In this document: positions 32,556 to 44,708 of the stretch, piece after piece
Position numbering within the stretch: the stretch's first letter is position 1
How the letters are laid out: every line of letters begins with the position of its first letter
Translations under genes and position numbers: made by a program
From: Trichodelitschia bisporula
Taxonomy: Eukaryota > Ascomycota > Dothideomycetes > Phaeotrichales > Phaeotrichaceae
DNA length: 64,000 nt
Assembly (NCBI GenBank): GCA_010356995.1
Contig: ML996691.1
Span: 1,426,830-1,490,829 of the forward strand
Direction of reading: 5' to 3'
The notes under the pieces: generated by a model
What the model saw: the letters and a program-made list of their open reading frames with translations, nothing else
The model's database searches: none
What the model was told of the DNA's origin: nothing

Positions 32556-33954
32556 ATGAGACCGTCACGGCTCAATGCCGCACGCACGGCCGACCTCTGG
32601 ACCGCCTGCCATCGTCGGCCTGCTCAGTCCTCCATTCCGAGAGCGGCACTGCTTGCCCGCCGTGGCCTGCGCATCTATGCAACACCGAGCTCATCGGCGC
32701 CCGCGGTGGGCGAAGTTGAGGCCGACCCGGACCTGTCGCAGCAGCAGCCCGGTGCGTGACACTTTTGACCGGAAGAACGAGTCTAATTGACCGCAGATGC
32801 GCGCTTCGAGGTGCTGGGCGCACCGTTTTCGCTACTCTCAGTTTCCCTCTCCGCCTCGCAAAATCTCTACACCCGGCGAGGAACCTTGGTTTCTGTCAGC
32901 GGAAAAGCCGAGAATGTAGGCCTTCTGATCGCCATGTTGGACGGGCTGACAATAGTAGACTGTCTCTACACTATCCGTGCTCTCGCCCTTCACCCGCGGG
33001 GTCCTGGGCGTTCCGTTCCTCTACCAACGTGTACGCCAGCTATCCCTCCACGTCCGCTCGCAGCTGACGGCCAGATCACCTCTACCTCTCCCATCACCGC
33101 TCTCATAGCTACCAAGTCTCCGGCGACTTCTTTTGCGACGGTGCATCTCGATGGCCGTGTCGACTGGATACTGGCACAACGGTCAGCCCTGCTGGCTTGG
33201 ACAGGACATGGCCTCACTGTACGGCCTAGTATCAACCCGAAGCTGGTACATATGGCGCTTTGAGCATCCGTCGGCTACCGCTAATCAACGGTAGAGCATT
33301 GCGCATTGGGGAAACTCCTACATCTCCGGCCGGGGACTTATCGGATTGGTCGGCAAGGGCCAGATCTATCAGATCAGCCTCAAAGCCGGCGAGGAATACG
33401 TGGTTCACCCGAGGTACTGCCTTTCCAGCCGTTTCAACCGAAGCTTACTTTGCAGCCACGTTGTCGCGTACAGCAAGACCCAGCAGCCGCCAGTGCCTTA
33501 CCGCTTCATGTCCTCCACTTTCCGATTCCAGATCCCCTCACTCTCACCAGTCCTCCCCAACACACGCTTCTTCAATGAGCTGCGAAAATCGCAGGGCTGG
33601 AAAGTCGCCGCGGACTTGCTCTTCAAGCTTCGGACATGGGCGCGGAGGTCAATATGGGGCGACCGGGTATGGCCCTTTTTGTTGTGTCAACTTTTGCTAA
33701 CTTCGCAGCTCTTTCTTCACTTCCAAGGGCCAACCACAGTCCTCTTGCAATCACGTGGCTCGAGAATCTTTGATTCCTTGTCTAACCGAGAAATCAACGA
33801 GATCGCGGATGTGCCAGCGGGAACGGTTCAGGAGGTTCTTGATAAGCCTGCCGAGACTCCGAGCGTGAAGTCGGAGCCACCACCGCCCGCCACTGCGGTC
33901 AAGTTTGCTACAGTGGGGCAAGATAAAGTAGAGATCAAGGATAGAGGTGCGTAA
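32556..33954 (+). CDS. AIM24: Mitochondrial protein AIM24
   Basis: Seven exons: 32556-32751, 32797-32915, 32959-33030, 33075-33245, 33295-33413, 33456-33666 and 33709-33954, with introns of 42-49 nt, give 377 aa. AIM24 is an inner-membrane protein needed for normal MICOS/cristae organisation in yeast. Evidence: an Arg-rich presequence (residues 1-42); the TraT-like beta fold core [63 protein letters not shown] (restored by splicing); [44 protein letters not shown]; and a C-terminal [10 protein letters not shown]...[15 protein letters not shown]. Two introns (33414-33455 and 33667-33708) are 42 nt, in frame and free of stops, so unspliced transcripts would remain open there. Confidence 0.92.
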
Positions 33955-34026
33955 GCCTGTAAAAACTGTACTATAGTGTATCCATACAGCACGCGCTGCT
34001 ATTCCCGCCTTTGATGCTGCATGCAT

Positions 34027-35718
<1,692 letters not shown>

Positions 35719-36639
35719 GGCTGGGGGAAGGCTGAAACGAAAGACGGGTGAGATGGAATCCGGCCGGAGAGGCTGGTTGCGGTAGAGGTTATAAGCATGG
35801 CGGGAAGTTGGCGAGTTCGGCCGACGATGTTGCGCGTAAGTAAGAAATGTTGATCATGTCCTTTGGGTGCAATCTGGGTTTGTTTGAGGTTTATCTGGGA
35901 TTTTTAAGGTGACCTCGGTAATGGCCGAGGTAGGGGGTTGCTATAGGGCTGATATAGAGAAGGAAGCCAGAAATCGGCATGAGATCTATGGGATTAATGA
36001 ACGGTCAGCCTTGCCAGCCGCCGCATTAGTAAGTCACTAGCTTGGCTGGCTTTCAATTTGACATTTATAGGCCGGACGGACCCCTTGGACGACCATGGAA
36101 CTTACTATAATGAGCAGCTGGTGATATGACACACATCACACATAGCGCAGAGGCTTCACTGGTGCGGCTCTTGGTTCGAGAGTATAATTCATGACACAGA
36201 TATAATGAAGCTGGATCTACGGATGTATGAATCTGGTATTCACGATATCCATCGTCAGTTTCTTAGTAGGCTTGCGATGTAGTGTAAGCAAGAAGGCGAG
36301 CATGGCATATGTCGCTTAGACGAACGATCATCTGTCCTGCATATGTAAAAGGAAGACTTGAGCGGGTGTCGTAGTGTACAGTACATATGGAAGTTTTCCA
36401 GTTGCAGCGATTCGCGATTGGCTTCAGCTGCGCGGGGTGAAACGCATCAGAAACCGTCAACGCAGGGAGACTCCTCGCCAGCGTCTAGCTGCCTCGCCAT
36501 GCCTGAGAAGGCAATGTCATATAATGACAGGAGATGTTTCCACAACTTGATCTACGTTGCGTTGTTGTGTTTAGATTTTCACTCTTCCGTCGTCTGGGCA
36601 TAAGCACTGTCTGAGTATGCAAAAGCCCTCCGCCGACCT
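35719..36639. other. Intergenic, divergent promoters
   Basis: About 920 bp, more AT-rich than the surrounding genes, with no credible ORF. Holds the promoters of the carboxylesterase (minus) and the SET protein (plus). Confidence 0.4.
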
Positions 36640-38074
36640 ATGAGACCGACAAGGATGCGCTTCTTCTTATCGACTTGCTTGATCGCACTTGCAAGACACA
36701 CTGAGGGTCATGACTTGAGGCTCGGACTCAACACAGGAATCTGCGCATTTCCACCATGGACCAGCTCCTTCGGTCCCATCTGCAGCCAAGAACACTCGCC
36801 TCACGATGCCGTATATCCCCTTCAACAGCTGGTGGACTCCGGAGACACGCATGCCGCCGAGTGGCCGACAGGCAAGCTGCAAGACGAGCTGAGCCTCCAC
36901 AGCGGACCGGACTCTAGCTACGACGAACCGTGGTCCAGTCGCTCACGATGTCTGCGCTTCCAGAACAGCACCGAGCGCTACTGCGTCTACACCAGCACCA
37001 CCTTCGCCGGCGGCCGCGGCATCTCCGTCTTCACGACGCCGGAGCGCGCAGCACAAATTGCCCGTCTGCCTGCATTCACCGACCCGGAAGTCCTGCACGG
37101 CGTCAACCATGAACCGAACCCGCCGTACGAGGCGCGCACTCTGCCAGGGAGGGGCATCGGGCTGATTGCCAATCGCACGTTGCATCGCGGCGACCACATA
37201 TTCAGCAACACGCCGGTGTTGCTGGTGCAGGAGAGCATCTCCGAGGATTTCTTCCTCAAGGACCACGGGCCATTCCACGCTGAGGCAGTTGAGCGCCTGC
37301 CCGAGAGATCAAGGGCAGCCTTCATGAATCTGTGTGGGCACTTTGGTGGTGATCCGGTCCAGGACATCATCAATACGAATTCCTTTGAGGTAGTGATGTT
37401 CGACGACGAGGACGATGTGCCGTTCAACATGGTGGTGTCTGAGATCTCGGTGAGTACTGTATCCCGTTGCGGTCGCGAGCCCGTCTGATAGCCAGCGCCT
37501 TAACCACGCCTGCCGCCCAAACGCACACTACGTGTTCGACAACACCACTCTGACCCACCGTGTACACGCCCTACGCACCATCCAGCCAGGAGAAGAGTTG
37601 ACAATCTCCTACATCGACCCTGTTTTACCCCGTGCCGTGCGCCTGGAGAGCCTGAAGCACTCATGGGGCTTCAAGTGCAGCTGCAAACACTGCAGGCTGC
37701 CCGACGACGAAGCCGCTATCAGCGACGCCCGGATTGCGAGGATCCAGAATTTGACAGAGGAGCTGAAGAACTACGAGAGCACGGCCCGAGCCTCGCCAGA
37801 GTCGGCGGTGGAGCTCGTCGACCTGTATGAAGAGGAGCGCTTGTGGGCGCCTATTGCGGAGGCGTATACGCTGGCGGCACTAGAATGGAATGGCGATGGA
37901 AATGTTGGAACGGCGCGAGTATTTGCGAAGGCTGCGGTAGAGAGCGGGCTGTTGTATGGGGGGCGGGCGGACGATGATGTCCGGGAGATGGAGAGGCTCG
38001 TTGAGGATCCGACGACGCATTGGAGCTGGGGGTTACGGGGGAGGACGAGGATAAAAGGCGATATACCTGAGTGA
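36640..38074 (+). CDS. SET-domain protein with secretory-type N-terminus
   Basis: Two exons, 36640-37449 and 37496-38074, with a 46-nt phase-0 intron (GTGAGT...GCCAG), give 462 aa. Residues 1-23 (basic start, hydrophobic core, then TEGHD) look like a signal peptide. A SET domain follows from about residue 160: PGRGIGLIANRTLHRGDHIF, then the splice-created RLNHACRPNAHYVF (cofactor-binding NH motif) and GEELTISYID (catalytic Tyr motif), then a post-SET-like zinc site GFKCSCKHCRLP. Such domains normally methylate lysines in the nucleus or cytosol. The C-terminal part (about 340-460) is helical. The combination of a signal peptide and a SET domain is unexpected; a later ATG would give a protein without the leader, but none is well placed before the SET domain. 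Confidence 0.82.
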
Positions 38075-38240
38075 CGGTCCTGATACTGTAAGGCGCATAT
38101 TTACCAACGCATGGCGAGAAGCCCAAGAGATGAAGTGACAACAGGAAGTGGGGACGGATGTACCGTACGGTACTGATCGTGCTATCCCGGTCGAGAGATC
38201 GATGGCCGGGGTGCCAAGCCATGTGACTCCGCGCGGCCCG

Positions 38241-38246
38241 ACGCGT
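38241..38246 (+). promoter_or_regulatory. MluI cell-cycle box upstream of RAD54
   Basis: ACGCGT (palindromic), 150 bp before the RAD54 start. In yeasts this element binds the G1/S factor MBF. Confidence 0.5.
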
Positions 38247-38280
38247 TCATAACACGCGCCAGAGCCCGTGCGCAGACAGG

Positions 38281-38286
38281 ACGCGT
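38281..38286 (+). promoter_or_regulatory. Second MluI cell-cycle box upstream of RAD54
   Basis: A second ACGCGT, 35 bp after the first and 110 bp before the start codon. The pair makes G1/S-regulated transcription plausible. Confidence 0.5.
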
Positions 38287-38395
38287 CGCCACTCTCCTCC
38301 CACTCCCTACAGTCAACGTTATCTCATCAGCATCATCACCTTGCAACATAAGCCTTAGATTTCTCTGGTGATATTGGTTCACTTTTGTGCTCAGG

Positions 38396-41005
38396 ATGTA
38401 AGTCATTCCGCCTTCTCCTAGTAACTGCTGACCCTCTAGGCATCGTGCGAAAACCGCGCCGGCGGTTCCCGGCCAGCCGAGTGACGGAGCGGCCCAGCCG
38501 AAGGCCCAGCGCCTCTATGGAGGTACGCCGCAGTTCATCGATTGCTTGACGAAGCCCTTTCGCTGCCCCGGAACTGCGGTGAAGCGCGCGCACACAGATC
38601 GGCCAGCGCGGAAGCGGCGTAAGATCTCATACGCGGATGCCGACGGCAGCGTTGAAGATGGCGACAAGCCGTACACAAACGAGGACCGACTGGCGCTTTC
38701 GACGCGCGACGTGAACAAATTCCCCGTGTTTAAGCCAAAGGACAAAGAGTCGATCTTTAAGCAGCGCTTTTCTGTGCCTCTACTGAACAAGGACGCCGGT
38801 ACTTATAATGCAGGCCGTCCTGCGCCGCTGCTGGGGATGCGCCAGGGCAGCGTGTTTGTTGTGAAGCCGCTATACGATCCGAGCGGAGAGTTTGCGATTG
38901 TTCTGTACGACCCTACGATAGACGATAAGCCTGCTGTCCCCGAGGTGGCGGAAGAGAAGGAGGAGGAGGTGGTCAAGTTGGACGCACCTTTGGTCCACAA
39001 GAGTTTGGCCGATATCTTGGGATTGAAGAAGAAGGTGGAGGAGCGGCCACGCGTGCCGGTTGTTATCGATCCTCGCCTGGCCAAGGTGCTGCGACCGCAT
39101 CAGGTGGAGGGTGTCAAGTTCCTGTACCGGTGTACGACCGGCCTCATTGACCCCAATGCCAACGGCTGCATCATGGCCGACGAGATGGGCCTGGGGAAAA
39201 CGGTACGTACTGCGTATCCTCAATGTCCGCGCTAACAACCATAGCTGCAATGCATAGCCTTGATGTGGACTCTTCTCAAGCAGTCGCCCGAGGCCGGGAA
39301 GTCAACGATTCAAAAATGCATCATTGCCTGCCCGGCTAGTCTCGTGCGCAACTGGGCCAACGAACTTGGTATTTTTCATTGAAAAAGTTCATGGCAAAGC
39401 TAACTTTGGAAGTGAAATGGCTGGGAAAGGATGCAATTACACCGTTCGCTGTCGATGGCAAAGGCACAAAGGAAGAACTCACCCAACAGATGCGCCAGTG
39501 GGCCATTGCATCGGGGCGCACGGTGGTGCGGCCTGTGCTCATCATCTCGTACGAGACGCTGCGGCTTTACGTCGAGGAGCTCCGCAACGCCCCTGTTGGC
39601 CTGCTGCTCTGTGACGAGGGTCATCGCCTGAAGAATTGCGACAATCTCCTTTATGCCGCCCTCAGCAGCCTCAACGTGAAGCGGCGCGTGATTCTCTCCG
39701 GCACACCCATCCAAAACGATCTTTCCGAGTACTTTGCGCTCCTGGACTTCGTCAATCCTGGCTATTTGGGAACCCGCATGGACTTTCGCAAGCAGTTTGA
39801 ACTTCCGATTCTCAAGGGTCGCGACGCTGCGGGATCGGACAAGGACGTGGCAAAGGGTGAAGAGCGCCTTCGCGAGTTGCTGGCGCTTGTCAACAAGTTC
39901 ATCATCCGGCGGACGAACGACCTTCTCTCCAAGTATCTGCCTGTCAAGTACGAGCACGTCGTCTTCTGCCACCTGGCACCGTTCCAAAAGGACCTCTACA
40001 ATTACTTCATCAGCTCGCCTAGCGTCAAGGGTCTTCTCCGCGGCAAGGGCAGTCAGCCACTTAAGGCCATTGGCATGCTCAAGAAGCTTTGCAACCACCC
40101 GGATCTACTCGACCTACCTTCCGATCTGCCAGGCTGTGAGGAATTATTCCCCGACGATTATGTCCCGAAGGATGCTCGCGGTCGGGACCGTGATGTCAAG
40201 GTGTGGTACTCGGGCAAGATGCAGGTACTCGATCGGTGTGTATACGAGCACCCCCGGCTACGATTGACGCTAATGAAACAGAATGCTTACGCGCATCCGA
40301 CAAGACACCAACGACAAGATCGTTCTGATCAGCAACTACACGCAGACTCTCGACGTCTTCGAGAAGCTCTGTCGTCACCGAGGTTACGGTTCGCTGCGTC
40401 TGGACGGCACAATGAACGTGAACAAGCGCCAGAAGCTAGTGGACAAATTCAACAACCCTGACGGCCAGGAGTTTGTGTTCCTCCTCAGCAGCAAGGCGGG
40501 TGGCTGCGGCCTGAACCTGATCGGCGCCAACAGGCTCGTCCTGTTCGACCCGGACTGGAACCCTGCGGCTGATCAGCAAGCCTTGGCGCGCGTCTGGAGA
40601 GACGGGCAGAAGAAGGACTGCTTCGTGTACCGCTTTATTGCTACGGGCACCATCGAAGAGAAGGTCTTCCAGCGCCAGTCGCACAAGCAGGCGCTCTCGT
40701 CGTGCGTCGTCGATTCGGCCGAGGATGTCGAGCGCCACTTTACACTTGACAGCCTGCGCGAGCTCTTCCAGTATCTGCCGAATACAACGAGCGACACCCA
40801 TGACACGTTTAAATGCAAGCGGTGTAAAGCGGACGGCCGACAGCACATCAAGGCGCCCGCACTGCTCTACGGTGACACAAGCACTTGGAATCACTTTGTC
40901 AACGACGGTGAGAATGGGCCACTTGGTCGCATCCAAGACTTGCTTCTGCGACAGGAGACAAGTGCAAAGGATGTGAGCGCGGTGTTCCAATACATTAGCC
41001 ATTGA
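38396..41005 (+). CDS. RAD54: DNA repair/recombination ATPase RAD54
   Basis: Exons: 38396-38397 (AT only), 38440-39202, 39245-39368, 39413-40235 and 40282-41005, giving 811 aa, the usual length. RAD54 is a nuclear Snf2-family dsDNA translocase that works with Rad51 in homologous recombination. Evidence: N-terminal LTKPFRCPG...[22 protein letters not shown]; Walker A DEMGLGKT split by an intron just after [11 protein letters not shown] near residue 363; [13 protein letters not shown]; helicase C-terminal motifs [46 protein letters not shown] and [17 protein letters not shown]. In this frame no ATG exists between 38440 and 38836, while AT|gtaagt...tctag|G creates an ATG exactly at the frame's start, so the initiator codon seems to be formed by splicing. 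Confidence 0.93.
38398..38439 (+). other. Intron splitting the RAD54 start codon
   Basis: 42 nt from GTAAGT to CTCTAG with a CTGAC branch-like site 12 nt before the acceptor. The preceding exon ends in AT and the next begins with G, so removal makes ATG in frame with RAD54. Confidence 0.7.
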
Positions 41006-41789
41006 ATCTGAGGACGCAAAATTGAGCGATTGTTCTATCTTTGCATGGTGACATGATATGCTGGGGTGTTGCAATTCAAGCGAGCTTTTCGTCCTGCAGC
41101 TGAATATTGCCACCGGCAAATTCCCTAACCACCGAGCTAGGATTGGAGGCCTGACCGAGCGAGACAGCTCATGGCGCCCCCAAAAGCCTCAGCCTGATGC
41201 GGCAAGACCTGGGGGCCGTATCGGACGCCTATCAAGTGCGGGGAAAGAGTGTTGGTGGCACTTCTGTCAGCCATCTCGCAGCAAAGCACTTTTAGCAATT
41301 TGAACGGCTTTTCCTGCGCGAACTCTCATCTTCGGCTCCGGGGATGCTTCCTTGCTCACGCACGTCATACATGTCATCGGGACTTTTTTATATTGAGATC
41401 TATTGAAATGGGCTGAAACGGCAGCTGCGCCCCAGTTTACCGTACTTTGCGGAGCAGCATGCGGAGGCGGGGGCCGCTTGGGAGCTGCATGCCCAGATCC
41501 CACCACATTAGGCTAAGGATCCTAAAAGCAAATGGCGAACGGTGCAGCCCGGTCTATCGCTTTACATGCAGCCGCAAACGGCAGAGATGCTTCTCGCTAA
41601 ATGCATGGCGCCCATCGCCTGACCGCGCGACTGGCTGCGATGTGCGTGCGGAGGTCCAGCTGCGGCTGTAGGCGAGGTCTGGTCCCTCGCCCGGCGGGGT
41701 AAGACTGTGTGTCGTCCAGCTGTTAAGACTAACGTAGGAACTACGGTGCCAATGCCCCACTCCTTCATTTCCACTATTTTGGCTCGACC
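41006..41789. other. Intergenic, no gene seen
   Basis: 784 bp between RAD54 and the lectin-like gene. Short frames only. The last about 100 bp are likely the promoter and leader of the next gene. Confidence 0.4.
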
Positions 41790-43853
41790 ATGGAGGGATC
41801 CGCAAGACCCACGTCCGGCCCCGTGTCGGACACGTTAAAGTACTATACCCGCGCTCGTATCCACCGTGTCTCGAGTCGAGCTGACTTGCGCAGCGAACAA
41901 GTCTACCAGCCTGTGCCTCACCCGCAGCCGTACTATAGTGAAGGCTATCCACAGCCTCAGCCTCAACTGTCACCGCCGCTGGATGCTCGTGGCTCGCCAG
42001 GGACCCATCCGTCTCCCAACTCCCAGGCCACTTACCACGATGACAAAAGTCCACCTCTTCAGAGTGCCCCGTTCGGGCCGCAAACTCCCCCATTCCAGCC
42101 CCAGACGTTCCAGCCGTACAGTCCGCCGTACCAACCTCCGAGTCCGAACCCTCCATACCAGCCTGGATACGCACCGAGTGGAAGTCCGAACCCTCCATAC
42201 CAGCCTGCGTATCCGCCGAGTGCCAGCCCGAATCGAGTCACCTCGCCCGCGTCCGGCGCACCAGAGGTAATCCAAGGGTTTGGATTCTACCAACCACAAC
42301 CTGGCCAAGGCCACCGCTCGTTATCGCCGACGCTGTCGCAGGGCAGCACGGCGTATGGATCGGCGGGCCGAGACTCGATACCGCCCAACGCGGATGGGAA
42401 GGAGGTGTACGCCGTGTACCAGCAGCCGCTGCAACAACAACAACAACAACAACAGCACCCGGAACAGGCGGAGAAGCCGAGGCGAAGGGTGTGCGGGCTG
42501 CCAATTCTGCTGTTCTGGATTGTGGTGGGCGTGATCCTTTTGGTTCTTTTGGGCGCCGGTCTGGGTGCGGGCCTAGGGCTCGGGCTCAAGAAAAAGTGAG
42601 GATATCGTACTGCAGAGAAAGGCTAAGCTGATTATCAGATCCAATCCCGCCGCTGCTCCCGCCACGAATACCACCAAGCCGTTTACCGGCAATCCGAAGC
42701 TCTCCATCGGTGGTGCCATCGACCCCAAGTATTACTCCACTAAGGGTGCATGGAATGGGTCCGGCATCGCCTTTGCTGGCGAGTCGTTCTCTGGCGGCGA
42801 GCGTGGACTCGCAACTGTGTATTTCCAGCACCACACTGGCGACATTCGGTGGATGCGGCTAAACTCCGACTACAACTGGGTCGGCGGCACCAAGGCCGAG
42901 ACAGTCGCCTCCGACGCCAAAAACTCAACTCCCTTGTCGACGGTCGCTTACGTGATGAACGGGACCAACACGTACCACCTCTTCTACATCAGCAAAGATG
43001 GCTACGTGATTCAAAAGAGTAATAGCAATGCGACCAACTTCTGGCAGGACGGGTACGTCAACCAGCTGAAGCTCAAGGCGTTCGACGATGACTCGGTGGG
43101 GCTACAGGCCTGCTGGTACGGCAACTTCTACGGCGATTCCGACTACAGCAAGTTTCCGACGGTGAATGGCGATAAAAATACACTTGCATACTCGTCCCAG
43201 TTTGGCATGCATCTGTGGTTTCCGAGTGATGCCACGACGATGGAGCAATACGGGTATTACGAAGGCCAAAAGACCTGGATATCTCAGCGGAAATGGCCAG
43301 GGATCAACGGGCATGCCGGCGTGGGCTGCTATTCATGGGGACCGGGGACGGTGTCATACGCCATGATGGTGAATCTGCAGAACACGATCGAGTTCTGGTG
43401 GAAAGACACCAACTCGAGCCTACCGTCGACGGAGTCGCATCCCATCCAGTCATGGCAGAACGGTGCGTGTTTTCGTCCGCTGATGTTGCTCAGCTAATGT
43501 CACTAGCAACCGGTGCTGCCATTAACAATGTGTGGCCGTCGACGTCACTAGGGTACACCACGTTCTTCTACGCTCAGAGCGATGACGGGTTCGTCCGCGG
43601 CTACAACATCTCGTACGAGGCGGAGTCGACCACAATAGTGCAGGATAACACGACCATCGTCGGCGACGCTTCTGGGCCTGTTGCAGCGATAGGCGGCTCG
43701 CACTTGACTGTCAGTGCCATTCCCAACCAGAAGGGAGCGGGCGCGAACTTGTGGGTGTTTTACCAGGTCAACGGCGACGACATCACCGTCTTCCAGCGGG
43801 GTTTGACGGAAGGGCAGTGGGGGAGGGGGCCGATGCCCATCCCGGATCTCTAA
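41790..43853 (+). CDS. Membrane-anchored fucose-lectin-like beta-propeller protein
   Basis: Three exons, 41790-42595, 42639-43462 and 43507-43853, with introns of 43 and 44 nt, give 658 aa. The N-terminal 235 residues are disordered and cytoplasmic, with Pro/Tyr/Gln-rich repeats (PPYQP units) and an eight-Gln run. A single span (about 238-262, ILLFWIVVGVILLVLLGAG) makes a type II membrane protein. The ectodomain after a short Asn/Thr/Pro stalk has recurring W-x-x-x and G-D-I-R-W-M-R or GYVIQKS blades with Trp and aromatic residues, typical of the six-bladed propeller of fungal fucose-specific lectin-like proteins. Ligand binding is inferred from fold only. The second exon cannot be read through without splicing because the first frame stops at 42600. 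Confidence 0.8.
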
Positions 43854-44593
43854 TTAACTGATGATTAGTTGGCGGCAGTGTTCGGAGTTTTCGATGATAT
43901 CCACTCGTTGATGAGACCTTAAATCTTTGATGCGGTGCACAGTCACCCATCTGCACTCATATTTGAGGCCATCAATGCATGCATTGCGTTTGTGCTCGAG
44001 GCCTGGTTCTAGATGCGTCTGCTGGTGTTCAGTCAGCAAGGCTGTGACCAATGCTCATGTTGACATATGAACGCCGAAGGGATTCCCAGTAATCTCTTGC
44101 TTATGCAAGCTGGTTACTCAGACATGACACATATGGCGAGGTACCAGATAGTGGGGAATTCTTGTGAGCAGGGCAGCCTCGCAGAACGCCCTTCCCGATA
44201 GTCTCTGCTTTTTCCTCAGCAAAGGCCCTAGCAAAAGCCGGCCACAACCTTTTGGGAGGGCGCACATTCACTTTTCCGTCCAGCTTTTTTGTCGATGATG
44301 CCATCACCAATAAGGCAGGATCTTTGGTCTGTTTAGTCAGCTCCGACATGTGTTGCCCTACGCGCCAATTAGCTAGAACTAGGTACTGTGGGAGCAAAAA
44401 CCTCGGAGTGACCGATGGCATCTTCTGTGACATCAGGAATCGCATCCGGCGCTGTCCGGCGTTGAACTTCGCGTTTCCACTGCCTTCTCTGTATCCGTCG
44501 TTGCTGTGTATCCACTCTCTCCATTATCCCCGCTTCTCTCCATAATCCAGTCTGTCGCAGTGTAGATACATCCGGGTTAACTCCATGTGGAGA
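43854..44593. other. Intergenic, no confident gene
   Basis: 740 bp. A minus-strand frame of 114 codons (44101-44445) and overlapping short frames just upstream look partly protein-like but cannot be joined into one convincing gene; a decayed gene is possible. Confidence 0.35.
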
Positions 44594-44600
44594 TATATAA
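44594..44600 (+). promoter_or_regulatory. TATA box of the SDR reductase gene
   Basis: TATATAA at 44594-44600, 109 nt before the ATG at 44709. Confidence 0.6.
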
Positions 44601-44660
44601 GAATGGCCAAGCAGCGCTCAGTTGTAATACTCCACGACATCGATATTGCATAGAACCCAA

Positions 44661-44708
44661 ATCAAGCTTTCTTCTTATCCCAAAATCAAGCTCTCCTCTT
44701 ATCCCAAA
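44661..44708 (+). repeat. 24-bp direct duplication ending at the start codon
   Basis: Two adjacent 24-bp units (44661-44684 and 44685-44708), each ATCAAGCTYTCYTCTTATCCCAAA with two mismatches between them. The second ends exactly before the ATG, so the 5' leader next to the initiation site was duplicated. Confidence 0.95.

Noticed and set aside
36125-36195. tRNA-like stretch with GGTTCGAGA
   Set aside because: A B-box-like word is present, but acceptor and anticodon stems cannot be formed.
44101-44445. 114-codon minus-strand frame with a Lys/Ala-rich middle, and short frames upstream of it
   Set aside because: I tried joining the frames over a possible 45-nt intron, but each join either stops quickly or needs a frame with an internal stop. 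Possibly a decayed gene.
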